Made by a program: the position numbers and the translations under genes. Shown one piece after another: positions 41,670 through 49,696 of a DNA stretch of 64,000 nt. The DNA comes from JBGPEQ01 sp050180895. Its GTDB lineage: Bacteria > Pseudomonadota > Alphaproteobacteria > Dongiales > Dongiaceae. The DNA lies in the NCBI GenBank assembly GCA_050180895.1, contig JBFXDS010000014.1, forward strand, positions 31,818 to 95,817, given 5' to 3'. The stretch's first letter is position 1. Each line of letters opens with the position of its first letter. The notes beneath the pieces are model-generated. The model worked only from the letters and a program-made list of their open reading frames with translations, was not told the DNA's origin and ran no database searches.

Positions 41670-42806
41670 ATGGATTTCCTGACCGGCGCCAGCGATTACA
41701 TCATCCCCTTTCTGGTCCTGCTGACCGTCGTCGTGTTTGTGCACGAGCTCGGTCATTTCTGGGTGGCGCGCCGCTGCGGCGTGCGGGTCGACGTGTTTTC
41801 GGTCGGGTTCGGCCCGGAGCTGTTCGGGTTCACGGATCGACGGGGAACGCGTTGGAAGTTCAGCGCGATACCGCTCGGCGGATACGTCAAGATGTTCGGC
41901 CAGGGCGAGCAGGTGCTCGAATCCGACGGACGCGAACGCGAGATGACGGCGGCCGAACGGACCGTCGCCTTTCACCACAAGCCGGTGTGGCAGCGCGCCG
42001 CCATCGTCTTCGCCGGCCCGGCGGCCAACTATGTCCTAACCATCGTTGCGCTGATGCTGCTTTTCGTTCTGGTCGGGCAGCCCATGGTCCCGACGGTCGT
42101 CGGCGAAGTCCTGAAGGACAGCGCGGCCGAGGCCGCCGGCATCCAGGCCGGCGACCGCATCGTGAGCATCAACGGCCAGCCGACCGAGGGATTCGATGAT
42201 CTCGTCGCGCTGGTGCAGGGCAGCGGGGGACAACCGATCGATCTGCTCGTTCGGCGCGACGCCTCGGAAATCCATATCACCGTGCAGCCGCGTCCCGTCG
42301 TTCCGGAAGGCGGCGATGCGAGCGCGCCGCAGACATATCGCCTGGGCGTGGCGCCGGCCGCCCAACTGGACTACGAACGGCATGGGCTGGCCAGCGCCCT
42401 GTGGGGCGCGGTGGTCCAGACCTACACGCTCAGCGTTCAGATCATCGTCAACCTCTGGGAGATGATCGCCGGGGAGCGTTCCAGCCAGGAGCTGGGCGGC
42501 GTGCTGCGCATCGGCAAGATCGCCGGCGACGTGGCGAAGAGCAGCTACGTCGACTTCCTGTTCCTTATTCCGATGTTGTCGCTCAACCTCGGCCTGTTGA
42601 ACCTGTTTCCGATTCCGCTTCTGGACGGCGGACACTTGGCCTTCTATGCCGTCGAGGGCATTCGCGGACGACCACTTGGCGAGCGGGCTCAGGAGTGGGG
42701 GCTCCGGATTGGCGTTGCGCTCGTGCTGGGCCTTGTGGTTTTTGCGACCTGGAACGATCTTGTGGTCCTGAAGGTTGTCGACTTCATAAAAGACCTCGTA
42801 ACCTGA
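41670..42806 (+). CDS. rseP: Site-2 intramembrane zinc metalloprotease RseP
   Basis: Cleaves anti-sigma factors and remnant signal peptides within the inner membrane. 378 residues. Zinc motif HELGH (His25-His29) in the first membrane segment, FSVGFGPELF, one PDZ domain (about 140-210; EAAGIQAGDRIVSINGQP) where E. coli has two, and the third ligand in NLFPIPLLDGGHL. ATG at 41670. Gap upstream instead of dxr; bamA follows. Confidence 0.96.
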   Translation: MDFLTGASDYIIPFLVLLTVVVFVHELGHFWVARRCGVRVDVFSVGFGPELFGFTDRRGTRWKFSAIPLGGYVKMFGQGEQVLESDGREREMTAAERTVAFHHKPVWQRAAIVFAGPAANYVLTIVALMLLFVLVGQPMVPTVVGEVLKDSAAEAAGIQAGDRIVSINGQPTEGFDDLVALVQGSGGQPIDLLVRRDASEIHITVQPRPVVPEGGDASAPQTYRLGVAPAAQLDYERHGLASALWGAVVQTYTLSVQIIVNLWEMIAGERSSQELGGVLRIGKIAGDVAKSSYVDFLFLIPMLSLNLGLLNLFPIPLLDGGHLAFYAVEGIRGRPLGERAQEWGLRIGVALVLGLVVFATWNDLVVLKVVDFIKDLVT

Positions 42807-42828
42807 GACGATTTTGGGGGAGTCGAGT

Positions 42829-45138
42829 TTGGGGAAGTTGATCGGACGGCTGATCGTCGTGTTCGCACTTTTGGCCGTGGTTTTCGCAGTGCCCGCGGTC
42901 GCGCAAGACATCTTCACGGGAGAGCCGATTGCGAACATCCGAGTCGAAGGCAATCAGCGTATCGAGGCGGAAACGGTGCTCTCGTACATGCAGTTGAGCC
43001 CCGGAGATCGTTTCGAGGCTGCACGGGTCGACCGGGCGCTCAAAAACCTGTTCTCGTCCGGGCTGTTTGCGGACGTGAGTTTCCGCCGCGAGGGCGACGA
43101 CCTGGTCGTCAGCGTGGTCGAGAACCCGATCATCAACCGCCTGGCCTTCGAAGGGAACGACCGGATCGGCGATCAGGAGCTGCAGAACGAGGTGCAGCTG
43201 CGGCCGCGCGTGGTTTATACTGCCACCAAGGTTCAAGCGGACGCCCAGCGGATCCTCGACATCTACAGACGCAGCGGGCGGTTCGCCGCGACGGTCGAGC
43301 CTAAGGTCATCCCGTTGGATCAGAACCGGGTCGATCTGGTCTTCGAGATTCACGAGGGCGATATCACCGAGGTGCGACGCATCGACTTCGTCGGCAACGA
43401 GGTCTTCAGCGATTCCGATCTGCGCGGCGAGATCCTGACCAAGGAGAGCGCCTGGTACCGGTTCCTGACCTCGAACGACACCTATGATCCCGATCGGCTG
43501 ACGGTCGATCGGGAGGCGCTGCGCAACTTCTACCTCAAGGAGGGCTATGCCGACTTCCGCGTCATCTCCTCCGTCGCCGAGCTCTCGCCGGATCGGAACG
43601 CCTTCTTCATCACCTTTACGGTCGAGGAGGGAGAGCGGTATACCTTCGGACCGATCGACGTGCGGACGACGCTCAAGGATCTCGATCCGGAGAGCCTGCG
43701 TGACGAGATCAGCACCGTCGAAGGCGACTGGTACAATGCCGAGGAGGTCGAGAGGACACTGACCGGTATCGGTGACCGGGTCGGCGACCTTGGTTATGCT
43801 TTCGTGGAGGTCAGGCCGCGAGCCGAGAAGGACCGCGAGAACAAGACGATCACGATCACCTACGACATCCAGGAGGGGCCGCGCGTGTATGTCGAGCGGA
43901 TCGACATCAGCGGGAACATCCGGACGCTCGACGAAGTGATCCGCCGCGAGTTCCGCGTCGTCGAAGGCGACGCGTTCAATGCCTCGAAGATCCGGCGGAC
44001 GCGGCAGCGCATTCAGAACCTCGGCTTCTTCAGCACAGTCGGCCTTCAGACGGTCCAGGGCAGCAGCCCCGATCGAACGGTTATCGAGGTCAACGTCGAG
44101 GAGCAGTCGACCGGCGAGCTGTCGTTCGGAGCCGGCTTTTCGACGAGCGACGGCCCGGTCGGAAACACCACGCTGCGCGAGCGCAACCTGTTGGGGCGCG
44201 GGCAGGATCTGCGGCTCGACTTCGTGATCTCGGGGGATCGTTCGCAGCTGGCTTTCAGCTTCACCGAACCGTACTTCATGGATCAGGAACTGTCAGCCGG
44301 CATCGACGCCTACCGGACGGAAACGGACCGGACGAGCAATACCACCTACAAGGAGAAAAACCTCGGCGGCGGCTTCCGCTTCGGCTGGGACTGGAGCGAA
44401 TTCATGCGCCAGAACGTGCGCTACAATCTGAGCAACGACGAGATCTTCGACGTGAAGTCGACGTCGTCGGAGGCCATCAAGGAGCAGGACGGCTCGGCGA
44501 TCTCCTCCGTCGTCAGCCAGGAGGTCACTTACGATCGCCGCGACAACAGGCTCAATCCGACCGACGGCTTCATGGTACAGCTGCACAACGATGTCTCCGG
44601 CCTCGGCGGCGACACGCGGTACCTGCGGACCCGGCTCAATGCCAGCTATTTCCAGCCGATCGGCGACGACTTGGTGGCGAGCGTCTCGAGCGAAGCCGGG
44701 TACATCTTCGGCTTCGATCAGAATATCCGCATCACGGATGCGTTCTTCCTCGGCGGATACAATCTGCGCGGCTTCGAGTCCAGGGGCGTCGGGCCGCGCG
44801 ACCTGGAGACCGGCGATTTCCTCGGCGGCACCAAGTACTTTTCGGGGACGGTCCAGCTTTCGTTTCCATTGGGTCTGCCGGAGGAGTACAAGATCCGGGG
44901 ACGGGTGTTCAGCGACTTCGGCACCCTGTTCGACACCGATTTCGATTTCGCGGACAACAACGTCAATCCGGGCGTGAACGACATCGTCGACAAGGCGAGC
45001 ATCCGCGTATCCGCCGGCGCCGGATTCACGTGGGATTCTCCCTTCGGTCCGTTCGCCTTCGACCTGGCGTATCCATTCCTCAAGGAGGATTCCGACAAGG
45101 AGGAGTACTTTAGATTCAGCGTTGGAACGAGGTTCTGA
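42829..45138 (+). CDS. bamA: Outer-membrane protein assembly factor BamA
   Basis: Outer-membrane Omp85 insertase that folds beta-barrel proteins. 769 residues. Signal peptide (VVFALLAVVFAVPAVAQ, cleavage expected after AVA or AQ), five POTRA domains (about 25-420; PIANIRVEGNQRIEAETVLS starts POTRA1), then a 16-strand barrel with FFLGGYNLRGFESRGVGPRD and a C-terminal aromatic residue (SVGTRF). TTG at 42829 is preferred because GGGGGAG lies six bases upstream; TTG at 42814 would overlap that site. Confidence 0.96.
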   Translation: MGKLIGRLIVVFALLAVVFAVPAVAQDIFTGEPIANIRVEGNQRIEAETVLSYMQLSPGDRFEAARVDRALKNLFSSGLFADVSFRREGDDLVVSVVENPIINRLAFEGNDRIGDQELQNEVQLRPRVVYTATKVQADAQRILDIYRRSGRFAATVEPKVIPLDQNRVDLVFEIHEGDITEVRRIDFVGNEVFSDSDLRGEILTKESAWYRFLTSNDTYDPDRLTVDREALRNFYLKEGYADFRVISSVAELSPDRNAFFITFTVEEGERYTFGPIDVRTTLKDLDPESLRDEISTVEGDWYNAEEVERTLTGIGDRVGDLGYAFVEVRPRAEKDRENKTITITYDIQEGPRVYVERIDISGNIRTLDEVIRREFRVVEGDAFNASKIRRTRQRIQNLGFFSTVGLQTVQGSSPDRTVIEVNVEEQSTGELSFGAGFSTSDGPVGNTTLRERNLLGRGQDLRLDFVISGDRSQLAFSFTEPYFMDQELSAGIDAYRTETDRTSNTTYKEKNLGGGFRFGWDWSEFMRQNVRYNLSNDEIFDVKSTSSEAIKEQDGSAISSVVSQEVTYDRRDNRLNPTDGFMVQLHNDVSGLGGDTRYLRTRLNASYFQPIGDDLVASVSSEAGYIFGFDQNIRITDAFFLGGYNLRGFESRGVGPRDLETGDFLGGTKYFSGTVQLSFPLGLPEEYKIRGRVFSDFGTLFDTDFDFADNNVNPGVNDIVDKASIRVSAGAGFTWDSPFGPFAFDLAYPFLKEDSDKEEYFRFSVGTRF

Positions 45139-45141
45139 TAC

Positions 45142-45708
45142 GTGAAAATCATGCATGCACTTCGGCGCTTCTCGGCGGTCGCCCTCATGTTTGCCGCGGC
45201 GGTATTCCACTCCGCGCCCGTTGGGGCTCAGGAACAGCCGGCAATCATCCTCGGAGTCGTCGACTTCGACTTGATAATGAGTCAGTCGAAAGCCGGAAAG
45301 AACATCAAGGGTCAGCTCGAGCAGCAGAGGACGGCCTTCGAAGCGGAATACAACAAGCAGCGCAAGACGTTCAGGGATGCCCAGCAGAAGCTGGCCGGCC
45401 AAAGATCTTCACTGTCGGATGCGGACTTCAAGAAGAAGGTCGACGATCTCGACGCGCAGGGGGACAAGATCGAGAAGGCGTTGGCGCAGCGAAAGCACGC
45501 GCTCGATACGGGAGTCAGCAAGGCCGTGGGCCAGATCCGGACGGCGCTGATCGAGATCGTGAAGGATATTGCGACGAAACGGGAGATGACGCTTGTCTTG
45601 AACAAGAGCGACATCATACTCGCCGCCGACGCCTATGATTTCACCGACGAGGCGATGAAAGCGCTGGACGCGAAGCTGCCGGCGGTGAAGCTGCAGGTTG
45701 CGAACTGA
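45142..45708 (+). CDS. skp: Periplasmic chaperone Skp / OmpH family
   Basis: Holds unfolded outer-membrane proteins on the way to BamA. 188 residues: signal peptide ending near SAPVGAQ (residue 30), then an IILGVVDFDLIMSQSKAGKN strand region and a long Lys/Gln/Asp-rich helical hairpin (about 55-150), the Skp tentacle. GTG at 45142 with CGAGG upstream; ATG at 45151 is possible. Normally followed by lpxD; here fabZ comes next after 61 bp. Confidence 0.92.
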   Translation: MKIMHALRRFSAVALMFAAAVFHSAPVGAQEQPAIILGVVDFDLIMSQSKAGKNIKGQLEQQRTAFEAEYNKQRKTFRDAQQKLAGQRSSLSDADFKKKVDDLDAQGDKIEKALAQRKHALDTGVSKAVGQIRTALIEIVKDIATKREMTLVLNKSDIILAADAYDFTDEAMKALDAKLPAVKLQVAN

Positions 45709-45769
45709 ACGCCGGCTGTCGGAATCCCGGCAGTCGGGTGTGTCGCGCATGTCGTAGTGGCAAGGCGAG

Positions 45770-46243
45770 ATGGACGGCGAGAATCAAGCGGCGACGTCTG
45801 ATGTCGTGATCCGGGTCGAGCGGATCATGGACATGATTCCGCACCGGTTCCCGTTCCTGATGATCGACCGCGTGGTCGACGTCGTGAGCGATCAATCCGC
45901 CGTCGGCATCAAGAACGTGTCCATCAACGAGTATTTCTTCCAGGGCCATTTCCCGGGCCATGCGGTCATGCCCGGCGTGTTGCTGATCGAGGCGATGGCG
46001 CAGACCGCCGCCGTCTTCGTGGTCCACACGCTGGGACCGGACGCCGAAGGCAAGTTGGTGTATTTCATGTCGATCGAGAATGCGAAGTTTCGCCGTCCCG
46101 TGGTGCCCGGCGACCAACTGCGCGTGCACGTCACCAAGGAACGCAATCGCGGCGCCGTGTGGAAGCTTCGGGGCGAGGTCAAGGTCGACGGCGTCACGGT
46201 GGCGGATGCGACGTTCGCAGCGATGATCCGGGACCGGGAGTAG
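45770..46243 (+). CDS. fabZ: 3-hydroxyacyl-[acyl-carrier-protein] dehydratase FabZ
   Basis: Hotdog-fold dehydratase of fatty acid elongation. 157 residues. PHRFPFLMIDRVVD, then the catalytic His in FFQGHFPGHAVMPGVL and the catalytic Glu in LIEAMAQTAA. ATG at 45770. In most Proteobacteria it is bracketed by lpxD and lpxA; neither is present here, and the next gene is a glyoxalase. Confidence 0.97.
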   Translation: MDGENQAATSDVVIRVERIMDMIPHRFPFLMIDRVVDVVSDQSAVGIKNVSINEYFFQGHFPGHAVMPGVLLIEAMAQTAAVFVVHTLGPDAEGKLVYFMSIENAKFRRPVVPGDQLRVHVTKERNRGAVWKLRGEVKVDGVTVADATFAAMIRDRE

Positions 46244-46272
46244 GCAACAGACAGCGCCGCGGAGCCAGTTCA

Positions 46273-46695
46273 ATGAACACGCCAGGGACGGCCGATACGC
46301 CGAAATTTCAGCTCCTGCACACGATGATCCGTGTCCGCGACCTCGACAGATCGATCGATTTCTACACCCGCCTTCTGGGGATGAGGCTGTTGCGGCGCAA
46401 GGACTATCCGAGCGGCGAGTTCACCCTCGCCTTCGTCGGCTATGGCGACGAGGCGTCGCACACGGTTCTGGAGCTGACCCACAATTGGGGCCAGCGGGAA
46501 CCCTATGAGATCGGGTCCGGCTTCGGCCACCTCGCCGTCGGCGTGCCCGACATCTACGGCACCTGCGACCGTCTGGCGGGAGAAGGCGTCAAGATTCCCC
46601 GGCCGCCCGGCCCGATGAAGCACGGCGGCAGCGTCATCGCCTTCATCGAGGACCCCGACGGCTACAAGATCGAGCTGATCGAACGGAAGGCCTGA
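46273..46695 (+). CDS. gloA: Lactoylglutathione lyase (glyoxalase I)
   Basis: Converts the methylglyoxal-glutathione hemithioacetal to S-lactoylglutathione. 140 residues of vicinal-oxygen-chelate fold. Four metal ligands expected for GloA are present: His in QLLHTMIRVRDL, Glu in VLELTHNWG, His in GFGHLAVGVPDI and Glu in YKIELIERK. ATG at 46273, 29 bp after fabZ, in the position where the lpxA-lpxI-lpxB group usually lies. Converges on gltA with 8 bp between stops. Confidence 0.95.
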   Translation: MNTPGTADTPKFQLLHTMIRVRDLDRSIDFYTRLLGMRLLRRKDYPSGEFTLAFVGYGDEASHTVLELTHNWGQREPYEIGSGFGHLAVGVPDIYGTCDRLAGEGVKIPRPPGPMKHGGSVIAFIEDPDGYKIELIERKA

Positions 46696-46703
46696 GCGGC
46701 TCG

Positions 46704-48032
46704 TCAGCGGCGCTGGTCGATCGGGAGGTAGCGCCGCTGGGGCGAGCCGGTATAGAGCTGCCGCGGCCGGCCGATCCGCTGCGACGGATCCTCGATCATC
46801 TCCTTCCACTGCGCCACCCAGCCGACCGTGCGGGCGAGGGCGAACAAGGCGGTGAACATCGAGGTCGGGAAGCCGATCGCCTGCAGGATGATCCCCGAAT
46901 AGAAGTCGACGTTTGGGTACAGCTTGCGCTCGACGAAGTACTCGTCCTCGAGCGCAACGCGCTCCAGCTCCATGGCCAGTTCGAGCAGCGGCTCGTTGCG
47001 CTTGCCGAGGGCGTCGAGGACCTCGTGGCAGGTGCGCCGCATGATCGCCGCCCGCGGATCGTAGTTCTTGTAGACGCGATGGCCGAAGCCCATGAGGCGG
47101 AACGAGCTGTCCTTGCTCTTGGCCATCTTCACATATTCGGGCACGCGATCCTTGGTTCCGATCTCGCGCAGCATGTTGAGGACGGCCTCGTTGGCACCTC
47201 CGTGCGCCGGCCCCCAGAGCGAGGCGATGCCCGCGGCGATGCACGCGAACGGGTTGGCCCCGCTCGATCCGGCGATGCGCACCGTCGATGTCGACGCATT
47301 CTGCTCGTGGTCGGCATGCAGGATGAAGATCAGGTCGATGGCCTTGGCGACGATCGGGTCGATGACATAGTCCTCGGCCGGGACGGCGAACGTCATGTTG
47401 ACGAAGTTCTCCGCGTAGCTGAGCTTGTTGCGCGGATAGATGAACGGCTGGCCGACGGAGTATTTGTAGGCGTAGGCGGTGATCGTCGGCATCTTCGCGA
47501 TGAGCCGGTGCGAGGCGATCATCCGCTGATGCGGGTCGCTCACGTCCGTGCTGTCGTGATAGAAGGCCGACATCGCGCCGACGACTCCGATCATGACCGC
47601 CATCGGATGCGCGTCGCGCCGGAACGCCCGGTAGACGTTGAGCAGCTGCTCGTGCAGCATCGTATGATGGACGATGTCGTGCACGAACTTCTTCTTCTGC
47701 GCGGCCGTCGGCAGCTCGCCTTCGAGCAGCAGATAGCAGACCTCCATGAAGTCGCTGTGCTCGGCCAGTTCCTGGATGGGATAGCCGCGGTGAAGCAGAA
47801 CGCCCTGCTCGCCGTCGATATAGGTGATCTGCGATTCGCAGCTGCCCGTCGACGTGAATCCCGGGTCGTAGGTGAAGAAGCCGTGATCGGTGTAGAGCTT
47901 GCGCACGTCGATCACGCGCGGCCCCATTGTCCCGTCCATGATCGGAAGCTCGAACGACTTTCCGGTCGTGTTGTCGGTGACGGTGGCGGTCTGCTTCGTT
48001 CCGGCGTTGACGCTCTGGACGGGGTTGACCAT
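46704..48032 (-). CDS. gltA: Citrate synthase (type II)
   Basis: Condenses oxaloacetate and acetyl-CoA in the TCA cycle. 442 residues, the long NADH-sensitive hexameric type of Gram-negatives. Catalytic residues are visible: His in LHADHEQNASTSTVR, His in GPAHGGANEAV and Asp in PNVDFYSGIIL; RLMGFGHRVYKNYDPRA is intact. ATG at 48032. Transcribed away from gltX with its own candidate promoter. Confidence 0.97.
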   Translation of the reverse strand: MVNPVQSVNAGTKQTATVTDNTTGKSFELPIMDGTMGPRVIDVRKLYTDHGFFTYDPGFTSTGSCESQITYIDGEQGVLLHRGYPIQELAEHSDFMEVCYLLLEGELPTAAQKKKFVHDIVHHTMLHEQLLNVYRAFRRDAHPMAVMIGVVGAMSAFYHDSTDVSDPHQRMIASHRLIAKMPTITAYAYKYSVGQPFIYPRNKLSYAENFVNMTFAVPAEDYVIDPIVAKAIDLIFILHADHEQNASTSTVRIAGSSGANPFACIAAGIASLWGPAHGGANEAVLNMLREIGTKDRVPEYVKMAKSKDSSFRLMGFGHRVYKNYDPRAAIMRRTCHEVLDALGKRNEPLLELAMELERVALEDEYFVERKLYPNVDFYSGIILQAIGFPTSMFTALFALARTVGWVAQWKEMIEDPSQRIGRPRQLYTGSPQRRYLPIDQRR

Positions 48033-48115
48033 GCGGCAATCCTCTCAAGATATGAGTTCCGGTCAGCCGAGCAGCACTCGCGCCCCGCCGGGAGAGGGGC
48101 AGCCTCGGCGCCGGT

Positions 48116-48143
48116 AGACTAGTGTCGGCTATGGATTTCGCAA
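48116..48143 (-). promoter_or_regulatory. Candidate gltA promoter
   Basis: On the minus strand TTGCGA (48143-48138), a 16-bp spacer and TAGTCT (48121-48116), just after the gltX stop and about 85 bp before gltA. Consensus match is moderate. Confidence 0.38.
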
Positions 48144-48146
48144 CGC

Positions 48147-49550
48147 CTATTCTATGCCGGCGTCGCGCAGGCGGGCCAGCGTTTCGTCCTTGCCGAGGAT
48201 CTCCATCACCTCGTAGATCGGGGGCGATGTGGTCGATCCCGTGAGTGCGGCGCGCTTCGGTTGCGCGACCTGGCCCAGCTTCAGCCTGCGTTCTTCGGCA
48301 AACTGCCGGTCGATTTGTTCGAGATTGGGCGCATGCCACTCGGCAGCCCCTTGTAATACTGCGACATTGGCCGACAGGATCTGGCGCGCCTCGGTCGTCA
48401 GCACCGTCTCGGCCTTCGGCTCCAGTTTGAGCGGACGCGGCCGCACATAGATCATCGCGGTATCCGCCAGGTCGATCAGCGTCTTGGCGCGCAGCTTGAG
48501 ACCGTCCATGCCCTTGGCAAGGCGCAACCTGCCCGCGGCGTCGACGGCGTGCCCCAGCGCTGCCTCGATTTTGGGCAATATCAGCGCGATCAGCCGATCG
48601 TTCGCGGCGCTGCGCAGATAGTGGCCGTTGAGGCTGTCGAGCCTGGCCAGATCGAAGCGCGACGGCGAGCGGCCGATGCCGTCGAGGTCGAACCACTCGA
48701 TCGCCCGGGCCGTATCGATGATCTCGTCGTCGTCGTGCGACCAGCCCAGGCGCAGGAGGTAGTTTCGCATCGCCTCCGGGAGATATCCCATGTCGCGGTA
48801 GGCCTCGAGACCGACGGCGCCGTGGCGCTTCGACAGCTTCGCCCCGTCGGCGCCATGGATGAGAGCGACGTGGGCGAACTCCGGCGCGCGCCACCCCAGC
48901 GCCTCGTAGAGCTGGATCTGGCGGAACGTATTGGTCAGATGATCGTCGCCGCGAATGACATGCGTCACGTCCATGTCATGATCGTCGACGACGACCGAGA
49001 GCATGTAGGTGGGCGTTCCGTCGCCACGAAGCAGCACCATGTCGTCGAGTTGCTCGTTGGCGACGCGGACCTCGCCTTGGACGCGGTCGCGGACCACGGT
49101 CTCGCCGGACTGCGGCACCTTCAGCCGGATCACGGGCGGCACGCCCGGCGGCGCTTCCGACGGTGAGCGGTCGCGCCAGCGGCCGTCATATCGCATCGGC
49201 AATCCCTTGGCGCGCTGTTGCTCGCGCATCGCCTGCAGCTCTTCGGGGGTGCAGTAGCAGCGATAGGCGCGTCCCGACTCCAGCAGTTGCCGCGCCATAT
49301 CGGCGTGACGTGCGGCGCGGGCGAACTGGAAGACGATCTCGCCGTCCCAATCCAGGCCGAGCCAGGTGAGGCCGTCGATGATGGCGTCGATGGCGGCCTG
49401 CGTGGACCGTTGCCGGTCGGTGTCCTCGATGCGCAGGCGGAAGATGCCCTTGTGATGCCGGGCGAACAGCCAGTTGAACAGCGCCGTGCGGGCCCCGCCG
49501 ATATGGAGGAAGCCGGTCGGAGAGGGGGCGAAGCGCACGACGACGGACAT
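48147..49550 (-). CDS. gltX: Glutamyl-tRNA synthetase
   Basis: Class I synthetase for tRNA-Glu (possibly tRNA-Gln too, if the organism uses the amidotransferase route). 467 residues. HIGH motif in FAPSPTGFLHIGGARTALFN and KMSKS-type motif AKLSKRHGA. ATG at 49550 gives the standard start MSVVVRFAPSPTG; the frame continues upstream for 54 codons without similarity. Divergent from comEC across about 145 bp. Confidence 0.97.
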   Translation of the reverse strand: MSVVVRFAPSPTGFLHIGGARTALFNWLFARHHKGIFRLRIEDTDRQRSTQAAIDAIIDGLTWLGLDWDGEIVFQFARAARHADMARQLLESGRAYRCYCTPEELQAMREQQRAKGLPMRYDGRWRDRSPSEAPPGVPPVIRLKVPQSGETVVRDRVQGEVRVANEQLDDMVLLRGDGTPTYMLSVVVDDHDMDVTHVIRGDDHLTNTFRQIQLYEALGWRAPEFAHVALIHGADGAKLSKRHGAVGLEAYRDMGYLPEAMRNYLLRLGWSHDDDEIIDTARAIEWFDLDGIGRSPSRFDLARLDSLNGHYLRSAANDRLIALILPKIEAALGHAVDAAGRLRLAKGMDGLKLRAKTLIDLADTAMIYVRPRPLKLEPKAETVLTTEARQILSANVAVLQGAAEWHAPNLEQIDRQFAEERRLKLGQVAQPKRAALTGSTTSPPIYEVMEILGKDETLARLRDAGIE

Positions 49551-49696
49551 GGCTGGGATCGGGCGATGCTCTGACGCGACGGTATGGCCGTGGTCTAGCA
49601 CGGCGCTTCCGCCTTGCTCAATCACCCCGGGGCAGGTTTCGTCCGACCCGCCGGCCCTATACGGCGAGGAGGCCGAGTGAAATACTCGGTCTTTCC

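Noticed and set aside
46270..48894. 874-codon minus frame across gloA, gltA and gltX
   Set aside because: It runs out of frame through gltA and gltX, whose own frames carry all catalytic motifs.
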